From NCBI GenBank assembly GCA_025200525.1, contig CM045758.1, positions 4,406,858 to 4,470,857 on the forward strand: a stretch of 64,000 nucleotides of DNA. Reading direction: 5' to 3'. Numbering within the stretch: the stretch's first letter is position 1; each line of letters opens with the position of its first letter. This stretch comes from Camellia lanceoleosa (taxonomy: Eukaryota > Streptophyta > Magnoliopsida > Ericales > Theaceae). Below are positions 32,675-45,137 of the stretch, one piece after another. Both the position numbers and the translations under genes were made by a program. The notes below the pieces were generated by a model. It was not told where the DNA came from. It did not search any database and saw only the letters and a list, made by a program, of their open reading frames with translations.

Positions 32675-35659
32675 TTGAGAGAGAGCGAGTTGTGTTTTTG
32701 TCCACGGGAGTTCAGATTGGGGAGAGATCAAATTGCAGTGACCTTGTTTTCATATAAATTAATTCGGTGTCTCGGGTGTGAATGCGTGGAGTTGAAAGTT
32801 CCTGTAGAGGATGAGGACCAAGGTTTGAAAAATGGATGTGAATTTGAGACTGGTGGTGGTAAAGAGAGCAAGGTGAATAGTAGTAGAGATGATCAGTTTG
32901 AAATGCATATCAACCAAGTGGGCAATTACAGCTATGGAGAAGCTGAGGCATTGACTGATGATATTGAAGGTAATGCAGTCATTTTGTTTTAAGAGGAAGT
33001 TTACCTTACCGTTTGTATTTTTTACTTTGTTTAATTCAATTCATTTTGCTTAGTAGAGTTTTCCAAATATGGATGTTTGCACTGCTTTTGCAGTTACGAT
33101 TAATGCAAACACCACTCAGAACTATGTTGGTTCTAGAAGTTTTATTCAAGAAACACAAGTGAGTTTCTGAACCTCTTCCTTGCAATTTTAGCTCATCATT
33201 CTTCATCACAGCAACTGAAACCACAGCTCCAGCCACAGGGATCACATTTGTCTGAAGCAGTGATAGTTAATCTATTCAATGCCTTTAGAGATTTGCTCTA
33301 CACCAACCTTTTGTCATGCCTTATTTGCCTCACTGTCAACTTGTATTATTGTTACATTCATCTGCGTATTTCAAAATATTGATTTCTCTGTATTCACCTC
33401 TCATCTTGGTACTGTTTTTGCAGATAACTAGTTCAGTTTTAGGTAATTTGTTGGATGTTGTTGAGGTACAGGTAGCGCGTGTTGAGCTTCAAAATCTGAC
33501 CTACTCAAGTTTTTGTCCTCCATCTGGTAATATATATCCCTGCGTTTTTGTTACCTAGATGTGATGCTCGTTGAGAAAATTAAATGTTTGATTCTATTGT
33601 GTTAAGCAACAATTAAGATCATCCTTGACTAATGGGATGTGGTGTGGTTCAACATAGTTCAATGCTACGCAGATAAAAGTTAATTTGTTACCTAGATGTG
33701 ATACTTCTTTTTTTTTTTTTTTTTTTGTGTGTGCATGTGTAATGATTTATAACTGCGTAATCCACTCTTACATTAAGGAAAAGAAAAAAACTATCCATAT
33801 TTTAAATGCCTAAGTCGATTAATTTTCATTCATTCTATTAATATAAAAGAGGGCAGGGCATAGTCTTTGACATCATAGAAATTTGTTCATTCTTATTTTT
33901 ATTTTATGCTACTTTTTTATTGACCTCAATTTTTTTTTTTTAATGTTACTTATATTCATTTCGAAAATATTACATATTTTGTCATGCATATGGATCCATA
34001 GATTTTAATTTTATTCTATTGATTCTTGCCGTTGAGCAACTTGAACTACATCTTCACTTCGTTGATTTTAGCAGTGGTAAAAAGGTCGCATTGATTCTTG
34101 ACATGTCATGTTTAAAATGGTATAATTTCGTGATTCAACTCAAATTTAGCAATGGCTCAACTTCTCGAGTTCCTTAGTCAAACTTGCATAGCATCAGCAA
34201 TGCATTTTTTAATCTTAGTTTTACCATATAACTATTGGTTGTTAGAGATGTTCGATTTATGTAAGACAAGATGGTCTTGCATGGTACATGCAGTAGATCT
34301 CTTCTTATTAGTCGAACAACCTGGATTAGATGTTTAATTTTGGAAAGATTTGGCATTTAACCAAATTACTATTTGAGAATTGAGTTGTAAATAGATTTGG
34401 CAATCTGCTTAAAATCCTTTTAAAGTTTGGTGGACCCGAAAACTTCCCACTAGAACACTTGCACGTGAAGATGGACACACTCTGTTGTAAACTTTCATAA
34501 AAGCTGCTTCTGTGTGAGCTTTAAATCTCTAATCTTTCCAATGTGTTTACTTTCTTATCAAAAGCTATAGTATACAACTTCAACTCCAAAGTATTTATTA
34601 TGGTGGTACTTTCATTGGTCTATGACTATATATGTATATATGTAACTGTTAGCACAAGCATGCCCTAGAAAAGGATTTTATGTTACTAGAGATGGGGCCC
34701 TTTCATCATGTATGTTGATTCCCTCACATGTTGTTGCTTGCTTCTCCAGATTTGAGCAACTAGAAAATGGGAGATTCAAGATTTGAACATTCTTGTTTTC
34801 TCCTTCAAATGTTCTCCAGCTCAACTATGAGAAAAAAGAAAGAAAAAAAAAACTGGAACCATGTTATTTACCTGCATTTGCATATCTTTTCCACTTTTGA
34901 GGCAATATAATGGGACATTGAATTACCTTCAGTTTGATAATTGTGAATGGTGGCAGTGTCTTTGTTGGAAAGTGTGAAAAAAAAATTAAAAATTGTAATT
35001 TGGGATTTTAGGATCTGTGTCTAAAGCAGCAGTTGTAATGCATGCTAAGAAAACACAGTGAGTGATATAACTTAAGACCACTTGTTTCTGCAGTATGCTT
35101 TTGAGAAGGGTCATTTTGATAGCATGAAAAAAACGTAATTGTGTGTTGAATGATTGTAATTTGTATGCCACTAAATAAATGCATCTGGCCATCCTGTTCT
35201 CATCCATCTTGTCCACTTCATCCCTTTTTCTAATTTTATATGTTTGAACTGTTACGACATTGCAATCTTTTTGAATAATTGAACAAGTATGCTTCTTTCT
35301 AGATTGTGTTAAATTTGCCTGTGAACTGCACTTGCAGTGCATGACCAACAATTGGTAGATGATATTCCAGTTGAGAAGCTATTAATCCATGATGTACCGG
35401 TTGACATCATATGCACTCCAACACAAGTAATTTTCACCAACACGCCAATCCCAAAGCCTCAAGGTTAGCGATATTCTATTTTGCCACTTCATTTCATCCC
35501 GAAATCATAATTTTCCCTTTAGTGGGTTGATCACACAGCCTTAAACCCATACCATGTATGATTAGTTTTTGCTCATGCTGTCTTCTTACCTTCACTTTGG
35601 TATTATTATATGTTCTTTTACAGTTAATACGGTGCAGAAGTTGGTTTAATTGATTGCAT
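32675..35659 (+). CDS. Small multi-exon gene inside the CACTA element, function unknown
   Basis: The exon coding [17 protein letters not shown]... ends at 32969 before GTAATG. Later exons 33094-33158, 33424-33526, 35338-35463 and 35634-35659 each have AG upstream and, except the last, GT downstream. The frame stays open across all four joins and ends in TAA at 35657-35659. The five segments give about 200 codons. Segments read [35 protein letters not shown] and [17 protein letters not shown]. No ATG opens the frame near 32675; the true start is either Met at about 32902 or in an upstream exon. I recognise no domain. It may be a captured host gene (Pack-CACTA style) or a degenerate element protein. 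The intron model is inference from splice signals. Confidence 0.45.
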
Positions 35660-36229
35660 TAGTAGGCTAAGCAAGAATCTCCTCTACTCGTTTTGGGTGA
35701 AAAGGTAAGAAGCAATGAATACAGCTCTCATTTTAGCATGTTTGTATTGTTTCTCTTTTGATTGATGAAGAATTTATTTTCCAGTTTTCTATTTATTAAT
35801 GCCAATGATGCAGAATGTAACTACTTGTTGACCTTTTTTTTTTTGTTTCTTTGTTATCAGATGTGAAGGACAGCTCATAGAACTCCCAAGCAACCTAGAT
35901 CTTTTGGATGATATTTCCTTTGTGAACTCCCAAGCATTTCATTGTTTTTACTGTTAAATTTTTATTTGCTTATTATTGTGCTAACCAAGGTTGTAGAAAA
36001 TTGATGTGGAAGTTCTGTTGAAATCATATTTTTTTGCTTGTCTTTTTGAATTTGCTATTTTGGTTTAAAATAATTATGTAATGCTTGCCTAAATTTACTC
36101 AATATATTGAAATAGTAGCAAACTTTTATCCATATTATTCCTATTTTTTAGTTTTATTATAGCCTACAGGTATTTTTTTTTTTTAGTTAAATCTCAGAGA
36201 AGTAGCACAATTTCAAGAAAAAAAAAATG

Positions 36230-36535
36230 AAGCTATAACGGCGTTTTGAAACGCCACTATAGTATGTGTAACGGTTATATTTTTTTTAAAAAAAGAGCTA
36301 TCACGACGTTTTTAAAACGTCGCTAAATACGGCATGACGTCATTATACCAATATGTAGTACATTTAGCGTCGTTTTTAAAAAACGCCGTCTATACTAATA
36401 TAGCGACGCTTTTAAAGCGTCGTAAAGCTACAGCGACGGCCGCATCTTCGGTGTTTGGTACTAAACGTTACAAAAAATAATTAGCGGCATTTTTTTATAA
36501 CTATAGCGGCGTTTTTTAAACGCTTCCAAAAGTCT
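36230..36535. repeat. CACTA subterminal repeats, right side
   Basis: The dyad words AACGGCG...CGCC, CGACGTTTTTAAAACGTCGC, GCGTCGTTTTTAAAAAACGC and GCGACGCTTTTAAAGCGTCG occur in quick succession in both orientations. This is the typical transposase-binding area of a CACTA element. The left counterpart is at 31605-31710. Confidence 0.75.
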
Positions 36536-36552
36536 AATTTTCAGCAGTGAAT

Positions 36553-37649
36553 TTAGAGCATCTAGTGAGTAGCAGTGAACGAAAGGTAAAAGTTAGAGTT
36601 AACATTAAAGTGAGTTATATTATACCTTGAGTCACCATAATATATTTTATATATGTCTTGAGTTACCATAATTTATTTTACGTATATTATATTTTATCTA
36701 TTATATTAACATTTTTAATTATGTTATTTATTTATGAACCTTATTTGATGTACTAAGGAAAATCCATGGATATAACTGTTTATTAAAATGTGTTTTGAGT
36801 AATTATTTTATAAGTACCACCACGGAGGTTCCATGCCTTGAGGGACTTAAATAACCATTAGCCATCTGATTAGTCACTTTGTGACCCTCTGTCTGTCATG
36901 CATCTACTAACACCTTGATTTCTGATATGGAGCAAAGTGTTGTACGGAACAAAGTGCTACACTATTGTGGGAGTCATCTCTAAAGTTCGTACAAGCCACC
37001 TCTTGAGTCCATACATCTGTTATGTTCTGTTCTATACCGTGGTTATGATTTTTGGTGTGGAGCAAAGTACTGTACGGAGCTAAGTGCTACACTATGGTGG
37101 GAACCACCTCTAGAGTTCGTACGAACTACCTCTTGAGTCCATACATCTGTTTTGTTCCATTCTACACCATGGTTATGATTATTTTGTTTATATGATTTCT
37201 GTATTGTATGCCAAATGATCTCTGTATTATATGCTCTGCATTTTATTATCAAGTTTTGTTTAGCCAATAATTATCCATGGTGAATTTCATGCCTTTATGC
37301 TCTTAGTATAATATTTCTCACTCTGCCATGTGTTTATGGCTATTTACCAATTTTCAAGAAATAATGCAATTCAAAAAATAACTTTTTGAGAGTTTTAGAA
37401 GCGGGGCTACGGAATAGACACACATTGCACTTTATAGTATTTATAATGCTATTTTTCATATGTAAATATCGGCCTTTTTGGTCAATAAATTTTCTTATAA
37501 AATAGAAGTTTCGATGATTATTTTGGTACCCTCACTTAAATATTATTTTCGCTCATGTTTATTATTTTGTTTAAGAATTGGCCGGATGTAACTTCAATTA
37601 CTGGCCATCACGATACTTAACCCTTGGATACGAGGAGCAGGTCGTGACA
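36553..37649 (+). mobile_element. Right part of an LTR of the TCATGACA-ending family
   Basis: It ends GGTCGTGACA at 37649. The last 75 bp (GGATGTAACTTCAATTACTGGCC...) match the ends of the LTRs at 16397 (inverted), 25848 and 47806. The left part is missing or lies beyond the CACTA insertion. A 130-bp tandem duplication fills 36927-37186. Confidence 0.65.
36927..37186. repeat. 130-bp tandem duplication, two copies
   Basis: GGAGCAAAGT recurs at 36929 and 37059. The units share AAGTGCTACACTAT, CACCTCT...AGTTCGTAC and CTCTTGAGTCCATACATCTG. The second unit is 90% or more like the first by eye. It lies in the 3' half of the LTR. Confidence 0.8.
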
Positions 37650-38164
37650 TTTATTGTAATTTTAATCTTACTTTTATTTAAATAAATAAATTACACATTT
37701 TCCTGTCTCTTTTAAGTTTCATATTTTTTCACTTTAATCTTTAAAAAAAAATTACTTTAACCCCTATTATTTGAAAAAAAAAATTTATTTCTAAATCAAT
37801 TTCAATCCAAATTAAATATATACATATATATATATATATAAACAAATTAATAGTCACGTAGTTTAAAGTAATTAACTTACACTTAACCCCCATTAAGTTT
37901 TAATAATTTTTCACTTTAATCATTAAAAAATTACTTTTAAGTTTCTATCCATAACTTTTGTAATATTTTATCAATTCACCTCCAAAACCAACTTCATCAA
38001 CTTTTTAATATAAAAGAAATGTCACGTTGATAACCGATGGCATAAAAATAAAAAATCTTATGACCGAAAATTTAAAATTTTTAGTTGTTTTGACAAGTGG
38101 CTTATAATTTTATTTTTTAGCATATTATGAAAAAATGAATAAAATATAGGAAGGTGATATGACC
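37650..38164. other. AT-rich spacer
   Basis: AT-rich non-coding sequence with a (TA)n run at 37818-37840. No gene or family feature seen. Confidence 0.5.
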
Positions 38165-38745
38165 CATAAACATCCCATTTTTGACCGACCTTAAGACTTG
38201 GGCGTTTCATTTTGAACACCAGATGATGAAAGTTACACTGTATAATTTTTTGAATTCTCAGCGAAGAATTTGGTTTCAAGCTCTAATCCCAAACCTCACG
38301 CCCCCATTTTGGCCAAACTATTTTAGACCTTAAAACCCTCCTTTCAAAATGCTTCTACAATGTTCTGAGGCTCGCATTTCGTTTAAAATGTTGTATTTTT
38401 GGGTAAACCGAGTAAGGACAAAGTGAAAATAAATGGAAAGGAGGTAAACTTTTTGAAAAATATTTAAAAACATCTTAGTTATAGGTTTGGAGTTCAAGGA
38501 AATAGGAGGGGATGGAAGAAAACTAGTTGGGAAAAAGGTTGAGTATCAAACCGTTAAGAAAGAAATAAGCAGCCTTCACTAAAATAGGCATATCTCTTTG
38601 TACACTTAGAATTTAGTTGTAAGGCCACCATCATTGGAAATTAGAATTTCGGGGCTTCAATTTAGGCTCAAGAATCACCTAAAATCGAGTCCGGATGAGG
38701 GAGATATGCCCGTTTGAAGTTAGGTTTGAAATGCAAATTTTTGGA

Positions 38746-38820
38746 CCCGGCCAGGTTTCAATGAAAAATAATTATTTTGTGCCTTTTAGGCCCGGCCGTG
38801 TGTTTTGGGGCCCGACCGGC
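38746..38820. repeat. CCCGGCC words of the 38165 LTR
   Basis: CCCGGCC starts at 38746 and 38791 and CCCGACC at 38811; the last pair is exactly 20 bp apart. The TATA box is 90 bp downstream. A second cluster with GACCAG, TCGGGCC and TCGGCC words lies at 40395-40450. Confidence 0.65.
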
Positions 38821-38906
38821 TCTAAATAGCGACAAACAGGATAGCTGGCGAGAATTCGCCAGCTGTTGTTTTTTGAAGATATTTTTGACCAAATTGGCTC
38901 AAATTC

Positions 38907-38914
38907 TATAAATA
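38907..38914 (+). promoter_or_regulatory. TATA box of the 38165 LTR
   Basis: TATAAATA in CTATAAATAAACCCC, about 740 bp into the LTR and just after the word cluster, as in the related LTRs. Confidence 0.65.
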
Positions 38915-41879
38915 AACCCCCAGCATTTAGAATTAAAGGTTAACAAATTTTCCAAAAGCTTTGAAGAGCTAAAAAGATCTCCCTCCATTTTCAATACCTT
39001 TCTTCACCTTCAAACCTTTTTTAACTAGACATACACCATACACAATACATGCACCATTAGAGCTTGTTCTTGAACCTTTTTGTTGAACTTTCAAAGCTAA
39101 TTTCAAAAACTTAAGGGTGTTGGAATCAAGTTTGTTAACTAAGAGCTTACCTCTCTTTTCAAAAGGTATAATTTTGCACCTTCTTCTTTAATCTTCTTTT
39201 ACTCTTTTCCTCTATTTTTCTTGTCTTTATATACTGATTTTCAGAGTTTGAAAAGGCTGAAAAATGTGATTTAAAAGTTCCAAAAGTGGAAGGGTTAGCC
39301 ACCCCCTTCTTAGTCTTGCTTACTAGTTTTGTATCTCTTTGTTTTTCCTATCTTTTGTGCTCTTTTGACATAATTTTAGTCACTATTTTTGGGCTACTTT
39401 CAGAGGCTAAAATATGTGATTTGAAGTTGTAAAAATTGGAGAGGTTAGCCACCCTTCCTTAGACTTGCTTACTAGCTTTGTTCTCTTTAATCTTTGCTTA
39501 TTTTTTCTAGCTTTTCAAACTATTTTCAGCTTGTTTTTGGGGCTGTTTTGTCACTGTTTTTTTGGTTTTAGGAGTTGTTTAATTCATTTAATTAGTTTAT
39601 GGTTTGAATATTTTGCTGGTTGTATTGTAAGTCCTCATGGCTTCGGTTGTTTAGGCCTTAGATATCGAGCCATTCGAGTTGATAGCTTTGCTTTACTTAG
39701 TTTTCTTATAAAGAGTCTCATTCTAATAATCAACTTCGCATAATCATTTTTGCGCTCTCCCTTCTTTCTTCTTTTCTTTTGTTTGAGAGTTTTTTCAAGC
39801 GATTGATTGTTATTCAAGGTATGAAAAAGAGACCCATGCTTAATAGTTTAATCTCTACGGAGGTTCATCATCAAGACGTAGTCTTTCCCTTTCATGCTAA
39901 AGATCACTTCACGTTTGACATTTCTTCTCATTTAGTGGACTTTACTAGCACTTTGGACAAATTGATTAAAGAATGCAAAGGACTAATAAAATTGACATTA
40001 AAATCAATGAAACTGACATAAAAGAAAATGCGCAAAAAATTGGGTTGGATTCGGCCGGACATTATGTCGAGTCCATCACTTCAAGAATCGTCACTTATCA
40101 ATTCATGATATTTTGATAAGACTTGAGGTGTGTCTATCTTCCACCTTGAGTTAACTTCATGATAGAAGGGAGGGGTGGTCATCTTTTATTGCATTTATCA
40201 AATTCTTGTCCAAATCGCGTTCGAAATCTTCAAGCCATCAACTTGTGCTCGTTGATGATTTTGGAGCCGAGTTCACTCTTCGCTTAAGCTTCATGATAAA
40301 GGAGAGCAGAAGGGACAAACAAGGCCTAGAAAGGCTCTGTCTGTACTATTTTCACCTCAGAGCACAAAAACAAATTTTTGGCATGAGATTAGAGCATGAC
40401 CAGCCCTATTTGGACCTAGTCGGGCCTCATTGGGGGTCGGTCGGCCTCTAATGTTTGGTAAACAGAGACCTTTTTGGCAAAAACAGAGGGCAGTGGTTAA
40501 GGGTGAAGCAGAGCAGCCTGGGCAGATAGAGCAGCTTCTAGACACTGTGTATGCGATCATTGTGCCTTATTGTTGATTGTATTAATATTATCATTATAAT
40601 TATCATTGTTGTAAATATTATTGTTGTTGCACTTTCATTGGTGTATTGTTATTATGATTAGTATCGTCATAATTCCCTTGTTGTACTAGAGTTAGATAGA
40701 TAGTTAATTTAGAATTCATTCAAATATGTAATAAGTAGTTAGTTTAGTTCAATTTATTTGTTTGGTGTTATAATAGTTAGCTTTTAATTCGGACATTTGG
40801 ACATTCATTCGGACCCTCTCGCATGAAGGCTAATATGTAATAATGGTGTATGTCTTTCAACCCCTTTTCTTTCTCCTTTTATTTACCTGCTTATAATGGT
40901 AGTGTAGAGCATTATATTTTCTTAGCATTCCCATGATGTTTGCATACACTCGTTGCATGCATTAGGGTTCGGCTCATCACACTAACCAATGTCCATTTCA
41001 AATTCATTACTTGAATACGTGAGTTATCGCATGCCTTGAATTGGTTCATATACCATGCTAAATAGCCAAGCCTATTAATTGCATGATTGTATTGCGTCGC
41101 ATTAGTCATATCGCATTATTTAGGTGCATGCATGTTTTCTATTTATTTTGCTTTGTTTGGCTCGCCTCGGAGTACTAGGTGAGCATTTTGTGTTTTAGAA
41201 TGTTACATTGTATGTTCGTGTTGTCATATTGAGCATGTTTACCATGAGGCTAAATGCTTAGTTGATATACCTCTTGAATGCCTGTGGATGAAGGCCTTTT
41301 TGCCTAAATTGGGATGATTTGATTAATGTACATGTGAGCTCACTTTTTCAAGTAGCACATATCAAAAACTCTTTTCAAAGCAAACATGAAATCCAAACGT
41401 TCCAAAGTAAGCGAATTAGTCTATACTTGTATGCATCACATAGTAAAGATAGCATAATAAAACAGAACAAGAGCATATTGTATACATAAGAATCACATTA
41501 TGATTAATAGAGGCCGATCTTTGATCGGGTGAATGGGGTGCTCAATTCATGACCTTCCCCTCTCATACCTAACTTCTCGAGCCGAGACACTTTGGTTCTG
41601 ACGGACAAGTGGCCTTTGGCACGAGTCACGAGTTTCTTAAATTTTTTAAAAATATTTAGGTGGCGACTCTGAAATCTGGCAATGTAGTCCATTTTTGGCA
41701 TTTTTGATTGAAAATTGATTTTCCAAAAAAGTTGCCGGATTTAGACTATTTTGTGTTTTCACTGTTTCACATTGCACTTGTGAAATCAGATTCAGAACCA
41801 CGGGATTCCAAACTGTAGGGCCATCATATTCGAGGAGATTAAAACCCTTCGAGGAGCACGAAAAGCAAGCCACAATTTT

Positions 41880-41898
41880 TGGCAACTCTGCTGGGGAA
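41880..41898 (+). promoter_or_regulatory. Primer binding site of the Ogre-like element
   Basis: TGGCAACTCTGCTGGGGAA begins 5 bp after the LTR end CA. It closely resembles the TGGCGACTC...GGGGA type of site I know from Ogre/Tat elements, complementary to a tRNA 3' end (tRNA-Arg reported). The first 150 bp of the internal region follow, then the next LTR begins at 42051. Confidence 0.65.
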
Positions 41899-42050
41899 TT
41901 AGAGAACTTGATTTGAACTTCATGATGTGAAATTTTATTTACATATATATGTTGTTTGCATTGCATTTGCATGGTACTCATAAGTTACTGTGTTTTCCAT
42001 CTACTATTCCTAGACGGCTTGCTTAAAAAGTTTGCCAAAAGGCTGGCCGG

Positions 42051-44203
42051 TACAGACACACCATTTTTTATTGCCCTTAAGACTTGGATGTCACTAATTG
42101 ATCACTCAATGATGAATGTGTATGCTTGTCAAATGTTTGATTTCCTCAGTAGAAAACCTCAGTTTTGAACTTACAAATCTTGTACCTTGTTTTGGACCAA
42201 AATAGTAATTTTTCAAGCCTGGGCATCCAGGGACCTGCAGACCCACTAGTGTGGCCTGCTGCCCACTTGTGTAAATTTTAGATCTTTTTGCCAACAGTGC
42301 TAGCTGTCTCCATAGATACATGCACTGCACCAGCTATGTTTGTATGGATATTTCTGAGATAATCTCATATATTTATATATATATAGATGACTCCCTCTCA
42401 TATTTTTAGGGTTAGAAAAATTTTGAAAAATATTTCTCTCTCTACATTTCTCTTTTTTCCTTGCAACTTATATAACCTTTGCTTAGACACTCTAAACCAA
42501 ACCTTGAGGGATCCTTGTTGAGGTGCTTAAGCTTACATTTTAGCACTTGAGAGTGTGAAATTAGTGGTTTGGGAATTCAATGGATCATTCCTCTTCAAGA
42601 GGTATAAATTCTAGTTTTTTTGTACCATCTATTTCTCATCTTTTCTTGCTATTTTTGAGTTGTTTTCCACCTGTTTTGGTGGGCTGAAACTTGTGATTTA
42701 AAGCCATTAAAGGTAGAGGGGTGGACCACCCTTCTTTGTGCTTTGTTCCCTAGGCTTTTACCCTTGTGTTTCCCACCTTTTCAATATCTTTTTTTGAGTT
42801 TTTTACCATTGAATTTCAAAGTTTTTTAGAGGCTAAAAACCATGTTTTGAAGTCCCAAAAGTGGAGGGGTTAGCCTCCCCTCCTTGTGCTTGTGTATTGG
42901 TTTTAATCCCTTAGTATTTTAGCTTGTTGTTTTAGCTATTTTTGTATTAATTCCAGCACTTATTTTGTTTGTTTTAGGCCATTAATGTCATTTATGCTTT
43001 GTGTTGCATGCTTGTAATGTAATGGTCCTCATAGGCTTGGTGGTTTAGGCCTTAGTCACCAACCTATTCAAGTTGATAGCATTTATTTCTTACTTTCCAT
43101 ACTTGTGTTCACCTCTAATCACCTGTCATCCTCCTTCTTTTCTTGACTTTTTCTCTTTGTTTTGAGAGTTGCTTCGAAATGAGTGTTTTTTAAGCTTGAA
43201 GGGTGATATTGTGCTTAATGGTTTAATCTCTTTAGGGGTTCATTACCAACAACATGACATCTCTCTTATGCCCAAAACAACCCTTTGTTTGAAACTTTCC
43301 TTCATTAGTGGACGTAATTGATTAGTGAATGGAATGTAATTTAAAAGGGAAAATCAATGGCTTAAAAATGGAGCAAGATAATAAAATGATTTGGGTTCAG
43401 TCGGATGGTTTTGAGTCTTGAGTCGTTCCATACTTGTTAAGTGATGTAAACGGTTCAAGAATCAATGCTGAACACCTCCCTTGATCCATATCATGATAGG
43501 GACGAGGTTTATGAGTCTTTCACTGTGCATTCATTGAAATTGTATCCCTTAGTTTATAAGTCATCACGCAAAGAACTTGTGCAAATTGATGGCTTGCGAA
43601 TCGAGCCTACCCCTCATTTGGGCTATTTGATGATAAGGAGAGGTAGGGTGGACAAACATCCCCTGAGAATGCTCTGTTTGTGCTCTGTTTGTTATCTGTT
43701 GCAGCAGGAGAAACCCATCATTAGTAGCCCATAGGCTACCTTTACTGGGCAACAGACCACCATCAGTGGGTGGCCGACCAGCATTTCTAGCCTGCCGGCC
43801 ACTTCTTTTAGCCAGGCAGTACCAGTTTCATTTCAGAGCAGAGCAAAGGCTGAGGTTCAAAAAAATAGTGCAGAAGCATTCTCGAGGGAAGCAAATCATG
43901 TGCATGCATAAGCATTTCCCAAAATTCTTGAGTCCCGTTGACTTGTGGACTTGTAATATGTAACTAGTTTAGTTAGAATAACTAGTTAGTTTTGCGTTGT
44001 ATTTAATTAATTAGGTAGAATAGTTAGTTAATTCGTGGTTTGTAATAATTAGTTAAGTAGCTTAGCTAATTCATTTATTCGGACCCTCCAGGGCAAGGGC
44101 AAATTTGTAATAATGTGTATGTCTTCCAACCCCACGTCTTTCTCCCTTTTATTTACTTGCTTACGATGGATAGCTTAGAACATCATGTTTCTTTTAGCAT
44201 TTT
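42051..44203 (+). mobile_element. Ogre/Tat-like LTR, left part only
   Basis: It starts TACAGACACACCATTTTTTA and is colinear with the LTR at 38165. A TATA run lies at 42366-42385 with a word pair just upstream (CCCAC at 42242 and 42262, 20 bp apart). A second cluster lies at 43755-43802 (GACCAC, GACCAG, GGCCAC; steps of 21). It breaks at 44203, where a chromovirus LTR begins. The remaining right part was not found in the window. Confidence 0.7.
43755..43802. repeat. 21-bp phased GACCA word cluster of the 42051 LTR
   Basis: GACCAC at 43755, GACCAG at 43776 and GGCCAC at 43797 follow at 21-bp steps. This is the cluster B position of the family. Confidence 0.7.
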
Positions 44204-45137
44204 TGTAATAACCCTCACCACTAATTACTGGTTAACTACTGATTACTGCTAAACTAAGATTGATTATGATAAGTAAATGAATCAACTGAAATACTGAACT
44301 GACTGATTGAATGTACTAGTTTAAATGCATTTCTATCTGTTTGACTGTTAAATTATCTGTCCATATTTTATGCTTTAAATTGCAAATTGAAGGCCTTATC
44401 GGCGGCCAAATCTGAAATTGATTGATGATTTATGATAATTAGAATTAATGTGATTTTATGGTATATTTATCCGAAATGTGATTTGGTATGATTAAATTAG
44501 ATTAAATATTGATAAATTGCCCTAATTGGCTTAATTCACAACTTTGCCACTTAGTGGCCCATTACATGGAACATTTTTTTGAGCTCTCTTCATTCAAACA
44601 AAACATTTTGATCAGCCTTCTCCTTGGTATAGCCAACTAGAGAGAGAGTGAGAGGAAAAGAGTGATTTCAACTAATTTAGCTTGGTGACTTGAAGAAATT
44701 GAAGGTTGATTGCATAATTGTGCTTCCATTCTTGTAATTGAGGACCTAAGGTAGAAATTCAGCCTCCCATTGATGTATTTGTGTATTGCCTTGCATGATT
44801 CTTGGTATATTGAAGATTAGAGCCAAGATATGGCTTATAATGTTGAATTGAAGCTCATTCCATGCATGCATGTCCATAATCTTGCATTTAAAAGTTGATT
44901 TCATGGAAAATTGTTACTTGCATGTCCAAGTTCTAGCTAAGGTTCATGAAATCATCATGTTTTTGTAAGAATTGGCTCTTTGGAGCAAGTGTTGAAGCCT
45001 TGGAGTTGTTTGAATCCATGCATGTACATGTTTGCCATGTTCTTGAAAGTTTGATTTGAAATTGTGTTCAAATTGGCTCACCATTGGGCTTTGATTTCAC
45101 AAATTGAGCTTTGAAACTTGTTGTACTTTGAGTTTAG
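44204..45137 (+). mobile_element. 5' LTR fragment of a chromovirus
   Basis: It begins TGTAATAACCC and matches the starts of the LTRs at 25848 and 47806 (shared ATTGAAGGCC and later blocks such as TTGATTT...CAAATTGA). It stops at 45137, where an inverted-repeat transposon begins. With 46143-50201 it probably was one element. Confidence 0.65.

Larger units (their letters stand above)
31578..36549 (+). mobile_element. CACTA-type transposon, 4.97 kb, non-autonomous
   Basis: The left end reads AACTACGGGAAAT (CACTA with one change) and the right end, reverse complemented, CACTGCTGAAAAT. The 3-bp target duplication AAT flanks both ends (31575-31577, 36550-36552), as expected for this superfamily. 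Subterminal regions carry many copies of the dyad word ACGTCG / CGACGTTTTTAAAACGTCGC in both orientations (31600-31710, 36230-36535), the usual transposase binding repeats. No large transposase frame is present; the interior carries a small spliced gene instead. Confidence 0.8.
38165..41874 (+). mobile_element. Ogre/Tat-like LTR, 3.7 kb, with downstream primer binding site
   Basis: The start CATAAACATCCCATTTTTGA is a decayed form of TGTAGACACCCCATTTTTGA, and the LTR ends GCCACA at 41874. The body is colinear with the LTRs at 3322 and 7525, including GGTGGCGACTCTG about 215 bp before the end. TATA box at 38907-38914. Word clusters lie at 38746-38820 and about 40395-40450. This is the 5' LTR of a truncated element, because a primer binding site follows. 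Internal frames have no family features. Confidence 0.75.

Noticed and set aside
32440..32678. Ser/Leu-rich frames near 32520-32560
   Set aside because: Translation of a (TC)n tract followed by (TA)n inside the CACTA element.
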